Notes: generated by a model not told the origin, from the letters alone. A stretch of 64,000 nt of DNA from Anabaena sp051781005 (GCF_051781005.1 NZ_JBPWOA010000020.1:62001-126000); one strand, 5' to 3'. Positions 8,544-17,734 are shown, counted from the first letter of the stretch. A program made the numbers and translations.

Positions 8544-8649
8544 AGTGAAGACGGGCTAATATGCTGAAGAACCACAAATTTCAACATCTCCACAAGTTTT
8601 CCACAATCTATATCTATTGTGAGCATATAAACCAACGGACAACAAAGAG

Positions 8650-8799
8650 ATGCAACTCCATCATCCCAACTGTATCCAAGAATCAATGCAAGTTCTCATT
8701 GATGCTAATTATTCTAGTCAAGAATCTGAAGAAATTCTCACATTAGAGGATTTAGTGGAAATTTTAGAGAAATTAGATAATTACCTGGCTACTATTTAG
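8650..8799 (+). CDS. Short acidic ORF (49 residues), uncertain
   Basis: An ATG at 8650 opens a frame to TAG at 8797-8799. The product is strongly acidic and helical (SSQESEEILTLEDLVEILEKLDNYL), which is not random-looking, but no family was recognised and no strong ribosome site precedes it (AACAAAGAG). It could be a small real gene or the end of a decayed one; the next 300 bases contain a decayed aspartic protease gene. Confidence 0.3.
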   Translation: MQLHHPNCIQESMQVLIDANYSSQESEEILTLEDLVEILEKLDNYLATI

Positions 8800-8884
8800 T
8801 AGTATCTGTCTGCCAGTTTACTGTTATTAGTTAAGTTTGCATAGATTCATAGATGTCATTTTGATGGGAGAAGTTGATATTCAA

Positions 8885-9135
8885 TTATATCTCTTCAATC
8901 ATTATCAATCCACTTCTGTAAGTTGGACAGGTATTTCACAGCCATCAAGTAAACTAGTTGCCAATAATGGTAGCCTTCCTGTTGCCAGCATATTAATTTA
9001 TCTTTTTTCACCATTCCAAATAATGGAAGCTTGATGTACTGGTGGTAAAAGTACACTACTATCGGCTAAATTTGCATATTATATTATATAATTCACAAAA
9101 GGCAAACCCAACAAACTAACTGCTGTTAGGAGTAG
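8885..9135 (-). pseudogene. Decayed clan AA (retropepsin-type) aspartic protease
   Basis: Read on the minus strand, this stretch matches the intact protease at 17735-18100 at the protein level: VHQASIIWNGEKR, an in-frame stop (TAA, where the intact copy has Val), then INMLATGRLPLLATSLLDG against VNVLATGRLPLLGTALLDG, then PVQLTEV, a one-base frameshift, and GLIMIEEI against GLVAIEEL. DNA similarity continues to about 9135, but the DTGFTG catalytic region is not recognisable. One stop, one frameshift and the lost catalytic end make this a pseudogene. It is separate from the intact copy by about 9 kb, so the gene family is duplicated in this genome. Confidence 0.85.
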
Positions 9136-9350
9136 GGAAATAAACTCTGCAAAGCCTATATTCATAACAAATTAAATTTAAAGTCTGGTTGATTCCTTAT
9201 AGCGGTTCCCGGTCGGATGCAATACAAGCGAGGGCGGGGAAACCCAGCCCCTACAGGTTTTGATTTTTCCTATTTTCTATTCCTTATTCGCAAGAGTGGT
9301 ATATTTCAGATGAAGTATAAATCTCCATCTGAAACTTCCTGTTCTTTCTT

Positions 9351-9515
9351 TAAGGGAACACCAAAAAATTAATTAACCAAAAATCGTAGGGTGGGTATGG
9401 TTAGGCCACGCAGGCTATAGGACGTTAGTCCGTAACCCATCATAAATTTAGGGATAATGGTGGGTTACGCTGCGCTAACTACAAATTGGGGATTTTTTTA
9501 TTTGGAAGTCCCTAA
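9351..9515. repeat. MITE-like element, second copy of the GGGACTTCC-end family
   Basis: The right end (TTTATTTGGAAGTCCCTAA, up to 9515) closely matches the ends of 2884-3012. The left end TAAGGGAACACCAAAAAATT is more diverged. The interior contains AGTCCGTAACCCATC and GGTGGGTTACGCTGCGCTAA, an internal palindrome shared with 56160-56233. It begins three bases after the stop codon of the giant gene (9518) and may act as its 3' end. Confidence 0.6.
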
Positions 9516-9517
9516 GT

Positions 9518-12500
9518 TTAGACAGAGAAGGTAAAACTATTGGCGGTGAGAGTAGTTGTCACTCCTATCAAAGTTGCCAATTCAGTGTTGTCAAATTTTA
9601 CTAATACATCATGATCTTGTTGTATTAGTGTTAGTTGATTAAATTGGGTAGCACCAATTCCACCAACACCAATTGTATCTGTGCCAGCGGTGAAGTCGGT
9701 AACAAAGTTTTTGCTAGTAGGCAGACTGGCATTAGCAATCCAAAAGTGGTCAGCACCATTACCACCTGTGAGACGATTGCCACCTTTTTCACCTGCAAAT
9801 AGGACATCATCTCCATCACCACCAGATAGAAAATCATTGATGCTGGAGAAGAGGATGTCATTACCAGAACCACCGTAGAATCGGTTATTACTGCCTTCAC
9901 TGATGAGGGTATCGTTACCAGAACCACCAAACAGGAATTGACCTGAACCCTGTACTACTTTGAGGCTATCTTCACCTGCGGAACCAAAGAGATTGTTACT
10001 ACCACTGGCTTCTAATACAGTGATTTGGTCATTACCTGATCCACCATCAACACTGGTATTTTCCGCACCACCGTTTTGACCAACAAAAACAATATCATTT
10101 CCCTCTCCTGTAAATACGGAGGAATCGCTACCCGTAAAGACTATATCATCACCATCTCCAGTGAGAATAGTGTTATTTTCCGTAGATTCTACGGTGTCTG
10201 CACCATCTCCTGTGAATAGGATTTGACTATTTTGATTTGGCTGAAGGGTAATGTTATCGCTGGTAGTAGAGCCAAATTTAATTTCTACTGTGGAAAGTTC
10301 TGTTGTTGGCAGGTTTAACTCATAGACGGTGACAGTTTTGCTGACTTCATTGGACACAACTAACAAGTTTTTACCATTAGGGCTATCTTCAGATCGAATA
10401 AATACTAGCCCTTCAGGAGCAAAATCACCGGGTTGAGCGGGGGAATATTCTATAAATTGGGGATTTTCGGGGTTGGTGACATCATAAATCATGACTCCAC
10501 CAACTCGTTCTAAACCGATGAAGGCATAGGTGCGATCGCTAACTACAGCAATAGTCACACCTTCTGGTTCTGGGCCTTTGTTATCGCTGCGGTTGTCAAA
10601 ACCTGCTTCTGGTTCTTCACCGTTGGCGTTGAAGATGCTAGGAACTTGTTGGGCGATAATTTTTTCAAAGGCTGAACCACTGTCGTATACCCGATTTCCT
10701 TGATCATCCCAAATGGTAAAAGAACGAGTTCCATAGACGAATATCTGATCGTAGTCTCCATCTCCGTCGGTGTCTCCATCAATTTCAGACACTGTTAACC
10801 GCCCTAAGTTAGCATCTTGTTTGAGTGTAGCTGCATTAGGAAAGATGGTTGGATCTAGATTTAAGGAACTTACCCTTGCGTCTTCATCGCGGGTATCTCC
10901 TTCGTTGGCGGTAACATAGTAGGTGCGACCATTAGCGGTGTAGGATGAGATCGCATCGGGCATGAACATTCCAAATACAGGCCAGTTTTGAATGTTAATC
11001 GTACCATCGCGATCGCTGGCATCTAATTCGTTTCCTGGTAAACTGTGGTCAACTAAGCCTAGGGGGATAATTTTGGTAACTGTGGCTGTGGCTACATCGA
11101 CAACAGCAATGGCATTATTTTCTTGCAGTGTTACCCAAGCTTCAGTTCCATTTTGCGAGAAGGTAATATATTCTGGTTCTGCATCTTCTGAAAATTTCTT
11201 GTTGGGGAAAATGCGAACACCTTGATTTCTCAGCGTCTCCTCTTGACCATCAAAGCTGGTGAAAGTGGCTGTGGATACGGTAGCATTGGCAGCACCTAGG
11301 GAAATATCTATGATGCTGACAGAACCTACAGGATCGCTAATATTAGTAGGTTGTCCTTCATTAGCTGTCAGAACTTTTGTACCATCGGGACTGAAGGCGA
11401 TCATGTCTGGTAATACGCCAACGGTGACAGCTTGAATGAATGTCCCCACAGTGTCATAGAAAACGACATTACCGGGGTTATTGGCATTAGCGGCTTCGAC
11501 AGCGATCGCTACTATCCCATTTTTGACTGCCACACTATTAGCACTACTACCATAGGCAGAAAGATCAATTGCTGAAATTTTTGTCAGGTTGGTAGGATCA
11601 CTAAAATCAAGTATTTGAATAGATGCTGAACCATCTACCACAAATAATCGTTGAGATACAGGATCATAAGCTGTAATTTCTGCTCCATCTCCACTAAAAC
11701 CACCAATTTTCTTCAGCACCCCAAAATCATTATCGGCAATATTGGTGTTAACTGTGGCAATGTTAATGCTGTTATAGCTGCTATCTTCACTATTGACAGT
11801 ATGTTGAATCAAGCTAGAGTGATTTGACTCTACAATTTCATCATCCACGGCTGTGACTGTAACCGTCTGTGTCACATTCCAGTTAGCCGGCGTGAAAGTG
11901 AGGGTACTGGCGCTGGTTGTAGCTTGAGAATCTGGGTTAATGTTAATTGTCACATTCGCTGAAGGTTGAGTATTCAGCACGACGGTATAAGTATCTGTGA
12001 CTCCGCCTTCGGCAATATTGGTGCTACCCTCAGATTGGGTGATGATCACACCAGATGCTGGTGCGTTGCTAGTATTGTAAACACCTGGATTGCCAATATC
12101 CCCACCAATAGAAGTCAAGGAATTTTGAGCATCACCGACAGTAGAAAGTTTCCAGTCGGTAGTAATATCAGTGGCAGCGAGATTGGCTACTTCTGTCCAA
12201 CCGCTGACGTTTTGGGTGCGAATAGTTCCAGTGAAGGTTTCATCACCATAAGTCAAGCGATCGACAAGCTGGTTATGATGATCAAACAGATTAATTTCGT
12301 CAGCGCGTCCCAATCCTGGTGTTGATCCACCAATAATTTTGACTGTATCAGCTAATCCCCAAGCTGTACGAAATTCTGCGGCAACGGCTTCTGTTAAAAT
12401 GACTGATTCTCCAGGCTGTACAGTTCCAAAACCACTGAGCGAAAACTCTCCAGAAGTGCGAGAACTGTCAGTAAAACTCCAGCCTGTCATGTCTACTGGA

Positions 12501-15412
12501 TTGCTGCTAACATTTGTAAATTCAATAAATTCACCGTTGCCACCAGAGTACAGATATTCAGTAATTTGTAGAGTGAAGGTAGTGCTGTTCGGTAAATCGT
12601 TGTCTGTAATATTGGCGGTAACGCTGGAAATACCAATGTCATTATAGTTGGGGTCTTCACTGTTGGCAGTATGAGCGATCGCTCCTGTGTGAGAACCTTC
12701 AAACACACTATCATCTACCGCTGTCACGGTTACAGCTTGAGCAACATCCCAATTCTCAGGAGTAAAGGTTAAAGCAGTCGCACTGGTTGTGATTTGACCA
12801 TCAACATGAATATTGATTGTCACCTCTACTGTTGGTTGAGTTTTTAAGGCGACGGTATAACTATCCGTTGTTCCACCTTCGGTAATATTGGTGCTACCCT
12901 CAGATTGAACAATGATGACACCAGCCGTTAGTGTGGAGCTAGTATTGTAAACACCTGGATTACCAATATCCCCACCGCTGGAAGTAAAGGAATTTTGAGC
13001 ATCATTGGCAGCAGAAAACAGCCATTCAGAATTAATTTCCGTGGGATTGAGATTGTCTACTGGTGTCCAACCGCTGATATTTTGAGTGCGAATGGTGTTA
13101 GTGAAGGTTTCATCACCATAAGTCAAGCGATCGATTAGTAGGTTGCTGTCGTTGAACAGGTTGATTTCATCAGCACGTCCCAGATTAGTTGTTAATCCAC
13201 CAATAATTTTAACTGAGTTAGATATTCCCCAGGCTGCACGGAAAGCGGCTTCAGCCGTTTCTGTCAAAATGAATGATTCTCCAGGCTGCACAGTTCCAAA
13301 AGCACTCAGAGAAACTGTTCCAGGAGTGCGAGAATCGTCATCAAAACTCCAACCTGTCAAATCGACTGCATTAGTACCCAGGTTGGTAAATTCGATGAAT
13401 TCCCCGTTATTACCAGAATACATATACTCGGTAATTTGGATATTTGGGAAACTCGCTAATACAGTATCACTGCGCTGGGAAAGATTTTGAATTCTCAAAT
13501 CTTGGTCAGGAGCGACATCGGCAAAACTAAAAGGCGTAGTATTAAAGTTGGCTGCTAGATATTCTGCAAAGGCATCTTGCTCGGTTCCAGATGCGGCAAA
13601 TTCTGCTTGGTCTGGGTCAAATAAGACAGGATCAATAGGTGAATCTATCACACCATTGAGGTTGCTATCGGCTGTTGTCTCTCCAGTTAAATCTAGCCGA
13701 TTGGCAAATGTGGGATTAGCTGCAACAAAACTTGCGAAGGGATAATTATCACCACCGTCAGCCAAGAAAGTCAGAGTGACAATACGAATACCACGGTTTT
13801 GATCACCTTGGATCTGACCATCTTGAACTAAGATATCCCGAATAGTCCCATTTTCATGCAGAATTGCCGCATTTTGAATCCGTTCACCTGCGGGTTTGGT
13901 AGGATCAAAGCTGAAAGATACACCACCAACCTGCGGAAATTGACCAGGAGTTGCTCCCGGTGCTGTTGCTGCTACACCATGTTCTAGAATCTGCTTTAAT
14001 TGTTCAGCAGTTACTGTAATTAGACTCAGTGCATTATTGAAACTCAGAGCATTTTGCAAATCTGGTTGGGAAATACCACCATCTGGTTTTCCAGATAAGG
14101 GATTTCCTTGAGGGGGTAGTTTAACTGTTGCGGTTGCTCCGGGGGGAGTATCTATGCGGCCAATATTGTTGCGGATACCACCACCATTTTTCAGAGAAAC
14201 AACCGTTGTTGGATCAAGGGTTTTGATATAGTTGAGGTTAGCATCGGCAGTCAAGTTACCTAAATTGGTTTCTTGAGTCCGCACATCTGCGCGATCGCCA
14301 TTTAGGAAAACTTCAGTAATCCCAAAAACGTTACTATCTAGCTCTAGAATTACTTCTCTGAGAGCATCGGTAATGGCTTTAATTTCTGGATCTACTAAAT
14401 CCTGAGCGTTGAGATCGGCAACTCCCTGAGCATCGGTAGCATAGGCTCCGCTAATGTTGGGGTTAATGCTTTCAGGAATTATTTTCCCGTCTTCATCAAA
14501 TTCTACTACTAAGCGACCAACATATTTATAGTTACCGTCGGTATTGATAATGGCAACGTTTTCATCAGTTGCGGATTTGGTGAGAATGGGATAATTTCCT
14601 TGTTTTGTATCCCCATCGCGCAAACGGTCTGTGTCGTCAGTTAAGCGAGTATTGGAACCACCGGCTATAATCACATCTACGTCGGTGAGCAGACCTGCTA
14701 ATTGTTGCTCAATGCTAATTTGTTGCATATGAGCTAACAAGATGATTTTATTGATACCTGTTTCCTTTAAGGCATCTACGGATATTTGAATTTCCGCAGC
14801 TAGAGCAGCAATAGCGGTTGGGTCTACTGGTAAGATTCCCACATCTCCAGGAGCAGAAATACTTCTTAATATAGGTGTGGTAGCACCGACAACACCAATC
14901 TTTTCACCATTAACGGTAATTACTGTACTTTTGGCAATTTTGTTAGCAATGGTGCTGGCTTCTTGTCCGTCAGCAGTTACTAAGGAAGCTAAATTACTAT
15001 CGGTGCTGAAATCTAAATTAGAACTCAAGTATGGGAAGTTTGCACCTGGATAAGCTTCATCTGGTGCTAGTAAAGACTTGATAAAAGCAGTCCCAAAGTC
15101 AAATTCGTGGTTTCCGAATGCGATCGCTTGAAAACCCAATTCGTTTTGAATAATAATATCTGCACGACCTGTACCTGCTTTTCCCAACAGTGGAGTTAAA
15201 GAAGCGTCCGCTCCAGCAGTCAAAAACAAGCTAGGAATATAAGCATCTCCAGAGGAAAGAATAACTGTGTTGGCATAATCTACAATCCCATCATTGTCCT
15301 TATCCTCATTTTTCAGTGCATTGAGAACAGCACTAAATCGAGGTGCATCATCTAATGCTGGAATACCTGCTTCTTGGTCAGCAGCGTGGAGAATCTGGAG
15401 TATAAATGTCAT
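9518..15412 (-). CDS. Giant secreted 5'-nucleotidase / LTD / Calx-beta-like / choice-of-anchor I / RTX protein
   Basis: A 1964-residue mosaic. Residues 1-330 are a 5'-nucleotidase-type metallophosphatase and about 340-640 its C-terminal substrate domain (NGGGIR at 409-414). Two near-identical modules follow (about 650-900 and 905-1150), each a lamin-tail domain (LQITEYLYSGGNGEFIEF type) plus a Calx-beta-like segment. About 1155-1660 is a choice-of-anchor I beta-propeller-like domain (ANEGDTRDED, PEPEGVTI). The last 300 residues are RTX calcium-binding repeats (GGSGND, GGDGDD) and an unprocessed-type C-terminal secretion region. There is no N-terminal signal, so type I secretion is expected. 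GNHEFD is intact, but the usual D-x-H is DQE (12-14) and the GHSH loop is GGSN (251-254). Phosphate scavenging outside the cell is likely; a Pho box lies upstream. Confidence 0.9.
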   Translation of the reverse strand: MTFILQILHAADQEAGIPALDDAPRFSAVLNALKNEDKDNDGIVDYANTVILSSGDAYIPSLFLTAGADASLTPLLGKAGTGRADIIIQNELGFQAIAFGNHEFDFGTAFIKSLLAPDEAYPGANFPYLSSNLDFSTDSNLASLVTADGQEASTIANKIAKSTVITVNGEKIGVVGATTPILRSISAPGDVGILPVDPTAIAALAAEIQISVDALKETGINKIILLAHMQQISIEQQLAGLLTDVDVIIAGGSNTRLTDDTDRLRDGDTKQGNYPILTKSATDENVAIINTDGNYKYVGRLVVEFDEDGKIIPESINPNISGAYATDAQGVADLNAQDLVDPEIKAITDALREVILELDSNVFGITEVFLNGDRADVRTQETNLGNLTADANLNYIKTLDPTTVVSLKNGGGIRNNIGRIDTPPGATATVKLPPQGNPLSGKPDGGISQPDLQNALSFNNALSLITVTAEQLKQILEHGVAATAPGATPGQFPQVGGVSFSFDPTKPAGERIQNAAILHENGTIRDILVQDGQIQGDQNRGIRIVTLTFLADGGDNYPFASFVAANPTFANRLDLTGETTADSNLNGVIDSPIDPVLFDPDQAEFAASGTEQDAFAEYLAANFNTTPFSFADVAPDQDLRIQNLSQRSDTVLASFPNIQITEYMYSGNNGEFIEFTNLGTNAVDLTGWSFDDDSRTPGTVSLSAFGTVQPGESFILTETAEAAFRAAWGISNSVKIIGGLTTNLGRADEINLFNDSNLLIDRLTYGDETFTNTIRTQNISGWTPVDNLNPTEINSEWLFSAANDAQNSFTSSGGDIGNPGVYNTSSTLTAGVIIVQSEGSTNITEGGTTDSYTVALKTQPTVEVTINIHVDGQITTSATALTFTPENWDVAQAVTVTAVDDSVFEGSHTGAIAHTANSEDPNYNDIGISSVTANITDNDLPNSTTFTLQITEYLYSGGNGEFIEFTNVSSNPVDMTGWSFTDSSRTSGEFSLSGFGTVQPGESVILTEAVAAEFRTAWGLADTVKIIGGSTPGLGRADEINLFDHHNQLVDRLTYGDETFTGTIRTQNVSGWTEVANLAATDITTDWKLSTVGDAQNSLTSIGGDIGNPGVYNTSNAPASGVIITQSEGSTNIAEGGVTDTYTVVLNTQPSANVTININPDSQATTSASTLTFTPANWNVTQTVTVTAVDDEIVESNHSSLIQHTVNSEDSSYNSINIATVNTNIADNDFGVLKKIGGFSGDGAEITAYDPVSQRLFVVDGSASIQILDFSDPTNLTKISAIDLSAYGSSANSVAVKNGIVAIAVEAANANNPGNVVFYDTVGTFIQAVTVGVLPDMIAFSPDGTKVLTANEGQPTNISDPVGSVSIIDISLGAANATVSTATFTSFDGQEETLRNQGVRIFPNKKFSEDAEPEYITFSQNGTEAWVTLQENNAIAVVDVATATVTKIIPLGLVDHSLPGNELDASDRDGTINIQNWPVFGMFMPDAISSYTANGRTYYVTANEGDTRDEDARVSSLNLDPTIFPNAATLKQDANLGRLTVSEIDGDTDGDGDYDQIFVYGTRSFTIWDDQGNRVYDSGSAFEKIIAQQVPSIFNANGEEPEAGFDNRSDNKGPEPEGVTIAVVSDRTYAFIGLERVGGVMIYDVTNPENPQFIEYSPAQPGDFAPEGLVFIRSEDSPNGKNLLVVSNEVSKTVTVYELNLPTTELSTVEIKFGSTTSDNITLQPNQNSQILFTGDGADTVESTENNTILTGDGDDIVFTGSDSSVFTGEGNDIVFVGQNGGAENTSVDGGSGNDQITVLEASGSNNLFGSAGEDSLKVVQGSGQFLFGGSGNDTLISEGSNNRFYGGSGNDILFSSINDFLSGGDGDDVLFAGEKGGNRLTGGNGADHFWIANASLPTSKNFVTDFTAGTDTIGVGGIGATQFNQLTLIQQDHDVLVKFDNTELATLIGVTTTLTANSFTFSV

Positions 15413-15579
15413 GTTTCTTGCCAGTAAAACGACATTAATTGCAAATAATATGACTCCGCATCGAGAGTGCTACATAAAGTCACAAAATTGAGTGTGCAAA
15501 ACTAAGCTGCATACCTGATGACGATTAACTTCGTAACTATTATTAATTTGCAACTAACGAGTCTAACCCTATGTCATTA

Positions 15580-15609
15580 AAGTTAAGAAATAGCTAGGAA
15601 TTGGTTAAA
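15580..15609 (-). promoter_or_regulatory. Pho box: three 8-bp repeats at 11-bp spacing
   Basis: On the minus strand the octamers are TTTAACCA (15609-15602), CCTAGCTA (15598-15591) and CTTAACTT (15587-15580), each separated by exactly 3 bp. The cyanobacterial SphR/PhoB consensus is PyTTAAPyPy(T/A) repeated three times with 3-bp gaps; the outer two match at 8 of 8 positions and the middle one at 6 of 8. It lies about 170 bp upstream of the start of the giant 5'-nucleotidase gene, in the correct direction. Confidence 0.7.
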
Positions 15610-15616
15610 ATAAAAG

Positions 15617-15748
15617 ATACAGCGGATTTCATTTAAATGAGATACAAACTTGAATAATGAAACTCTTGTGGTGCGGGCATCCTCGGACTGAGCCTGTCGA
15701 AGTCTTGCCCGCTAGGTATGTACCTCCTGACAGCGAAATCCGCTGTAT
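15617..15748. repeat. MITE-like element with ATACAGCGGATTTC ends
   Basis: A perfect 14-bp inverted repeat (ATACAGCGGATTTC at 15617-15630 and GAAATCCGCTGTAT at 15735-15748) bounds 132 bp without a gene. The interior carries GGTGCGGGCAT and TTGCCCGC, the palindrome also found in 2918-2946, here split by an extra small repeat (CTCGGACTGAGCCTGTCGAA). Related ends are at 9200-9230, 35305-35390, 38555-38580 and 55288-55383. It stops 7 bp short of the Pho box. Confidence 0.75.
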
Positions 15749-15887
15749 ACGGCAAATTGCAAGTAAATAAAGTCTGAAATTTCTTGATCAAGCCATACAC
15801 AAAAAGGATTTTATTCCTGTATGAGCGCATAATTGACGAACAAAACCCAATCCTCAGATTTGTAGTATTGGCATCAAAAATACTGTT

Positions 15888-16826
15888 TTAGATAAAATCA
15901 AAATCTATTTTTGTACCATTTTTGTTGTTAACATTATGGTTTTTCTCTAGTGGTAAAAGTGTCTCTCCGTTGTATTCTTGCATTTTTAAAACCCGTCTCA
16001 ACCCAATTTTTAGATATTAGACCTCTTGCAATTCAATACTAATAGATTTTCTACCTAAACGTTTAGCGACAGCAGCAGTTGTAAAAGTTCCAGCAAAGGG
16101 ATCAAGTATTAAACTTCCTTCATTACTACTGGCTAAAATAATTCTTTACTAGTAACGATTCTGGTTTTTGTGAAGGATGATTTTCATATTCTTCCATGAG
16201 ATATCTCACACGGGGAAAATACCAAGCATTACCAGGAACTTTTTCTGTATTATATGGAGTAAAACCTGATTTTCTATAATCAATTAATTGACGTTGTGCG
16301 CCTGTTTTTGCTTCAACCTTGATATTATCTGAATTAAAAATACAGAACTCACGCACTGAAACGGAAAACTGTCATTCTGAGCGCAGCGAAGAATCTCTCC
16401 AGAAGTTGAAATGCCTATTCTACCGTTCTCAACTTGGCTGAGTGCGTAAGTCCTAAAATATAGTTATTTTTATCTTTAACACAATGAAGAATAGGTTCAT
16501 ACATTGAAGCAAAATATTTTTTAGCTTGAACTCCAGAACTATACAATGCCATATTATCCGACTGAGAATAGTTAATTTTTTCTCAAATAAATATCAAAAT
16601 AAGGCATTGCTTGTGTACTTGTCATTACATAAATTGTGCCATTGGGTTTGAGAATACGAATACACTCATCAAGCCATTGATATGACCAATTTATATATGC
16701 TTATTGCGATTCCCATTTATCATAGAAATTGCCAAATTTTTTACCAATGTTATAGAGAGGATCAATGAAAATTAAATCAACTGATTCTGAAGAAAAATGT
16801 AATATAATAAAATTATTATTACTAAC
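15888..16826 (-). pseudogene. Decayed YhdJ-type adenine-N6 DNA methyltransferase, split by a MITE
   Basis: Minus-strand translation recovers a whole methyltransferase in pieces. These are SVDLIFIDPLYNIG (catalytic DPPY variant), AYINWSYQWLDECIRILKPNG, SGVQAKKYFASMYEPILHCV, NSDNIKVEAKTGAQRQLIDY, VPGNAWYFPRVRYLMEEYEN, HPSQKPESLL, DPFAGTFTTAAVAKRLGRKS (SAM motif) and KIGLRRVLKMQEYNG. The order and spacing match E. coli YhdJ, an ATGCAT methylase. Lesions are a TAA after WESQ, a frameshift near 16560, a 112-bp insertion at 16343-16454, a frameshift near 16140, and a TAA after IELQEV. The gene cannot give active enzyme. No restriction partner is visible. Confidence 0.9.
16343..16454. mobile_element. 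112-bp MITE with 6-bp target duplication, inside the methyltransferase pseudogene
   Basis: The ends are imperfect inverted repeats: AGAACTCACGCACTGA (16344-16359) against AGGACTTACGCACTCA read from the other end (13 of 16 match). The element is flanked by the direct repeat AAAATA at 16337-16342 and 16455-16460. Removing the element plus one AAAATA joins the flanks into codons for NNYIFNSD, which is the expected methyltransferase sequence. No ORF is inside. A smaller repeat with CATTCTGAGCGCAGCGAAGA is nested within it. Confidence 0.88.
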
Positions 16827-16852
16827 TACAAGCTACTTGCAACTTCTTAATT

Positions 16853-17608
16853 ATGAATCAATCCAATAACGTGGGAATACTTGAACAGTTTGTCAATACA
16901 GTGATGGGGGTAAAAACTGGGAATCAACAACAGTTTCCAAATACATCAGTAGCTACTACACAAGAACTAGATATCAAGGCAGTTTTAGTTTATAAACTAG
17001 GAACTATCCTCCAAATAGCGGTGATGATTATTGCATTGCTGGGAATGGAAAAATTAGTAATATTAATTGATAATAATTCTTATTTTCCCAGTTGGATTAG
17101 CACTTTATTGACTGGATTATTTTTTGCTTTATTAAGTATCCGTTCCCGAATTTTTTCGCTTTTAGATAATACCCGTTCTCGGACAACTTATGACCAGGTA
17201 ATTAGACCAAGATGGTCTCCTCCACCTTTAGCATTTCCCATAGTTTGGATGATAATTGCAGTTTTGCGGGTAATTTCTTCTGTGTTAGTTTGGCAGCAAA
17301 TGAATCACCAATTTTTAGTATTGCCTTTAATTCTGTTTGTCGTACATCTGGCTTTAGGGGATACTTGGAATACAATTTTTACTGTAGAAAGGAGACTAGG
17401 TGCGGCTGTTCCTGTAGTTATTTTAGGACCTTGGTTATCTGCTATAGTTGTGACAGCAATTTATTGGCAAACTGTTCCTTTAGCGGGAATGATTTTATCT
17501 TTTTCTTGTGTGTGGCTAACTGTAGCTTCTGTATTGGTATTTAGGATTTGGCAATTAAATGGATCTGAGCCTTTGTATCCTTTAAAATTAGCTGTTGTGG
17601 AGAAATAG
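16853..17608 (+). CDS. TspO/MBR-like membrane protein
   Basis: A 251-residue integral membrane protein. After a soluble N-terminal 40 residues, about six hydrophobic segments follow. The TspO/MBR signature is visible in RPRWSPPPLAFPIVWMII (SPP then F..W) and LALGDTWNTIFTVERRLG (W.N..F). Bacterial TspO proteins bind tetrapyrroles and porphyrins and affect their turnover; whether this longer cyanobacterial form does so is unknown. The start ATG at 16853 follows AACTTCTTAATT with no strong Shine-Dalgarno. It is convergent with the aspartic protease operon. Confidence 0.82.
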   Translation: MNQSNNVGILEQFVNTVMGVKTGNQQQFPNTSVATTQELDIKAVLVYKLGTILQIAVMIIALLGMEKLVILIDNNSYFPSWISTLLTGLFFALLSIRSRIFSLLDNTRSRTTYDQVIRPRWSPPPLAFPIVWMIIAVLRVISSVLVWQQMNHQFLVLPLILFVVHLALGDTWNTIFTVERRLGAAVPVVILGPWLSAIVVTAIYWQTVPLAGMILSFSCVWLTVASVLVFRIWQLNGSEPLYPLKLAVVEK

Positions 17609-17655
17609 TCAAAATTCACCTTGACAGGAAAGCAAAGACCGCATTCAACATACAT

Positions 17656-17688
17656 GAAAAATGGTAGGGGAAAATTAATTCTCTACCA
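17656..17688 (-). terminator. Rho-independent terminator of the aspartic-protease operon
   Basis: On the minus strand a stem TGGTAG (17688-17683) / CTACCA (17667-17662) is followed at once by TTTTTC. It lies about 47 bp beyond the protease stop codon (17735). The plus-strand side has no U-run, so it serves the minus-strand operon rather than the TspO gene. Confidence 0.65.
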
Positions 17689-17734
17689 CTTAATTCAGGA
17701 ATTTAAAAACCTAACATAGTGCTGTTATATTCAA

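Noticed and set aside
11966..12325. 119-codon plus-strand frame inside the giant gene
   Set aside because: It lies antisense within the coding region of a domain repeated in that gene and has no domain of its own; a second similar shadow at 13143-13490 comes from the repeat.
15633..15830. 65-codon minus-strand frame upstream of the giant gene
   Set aside because: It spans the MITE-like element at 15617-15748 and has no domain.
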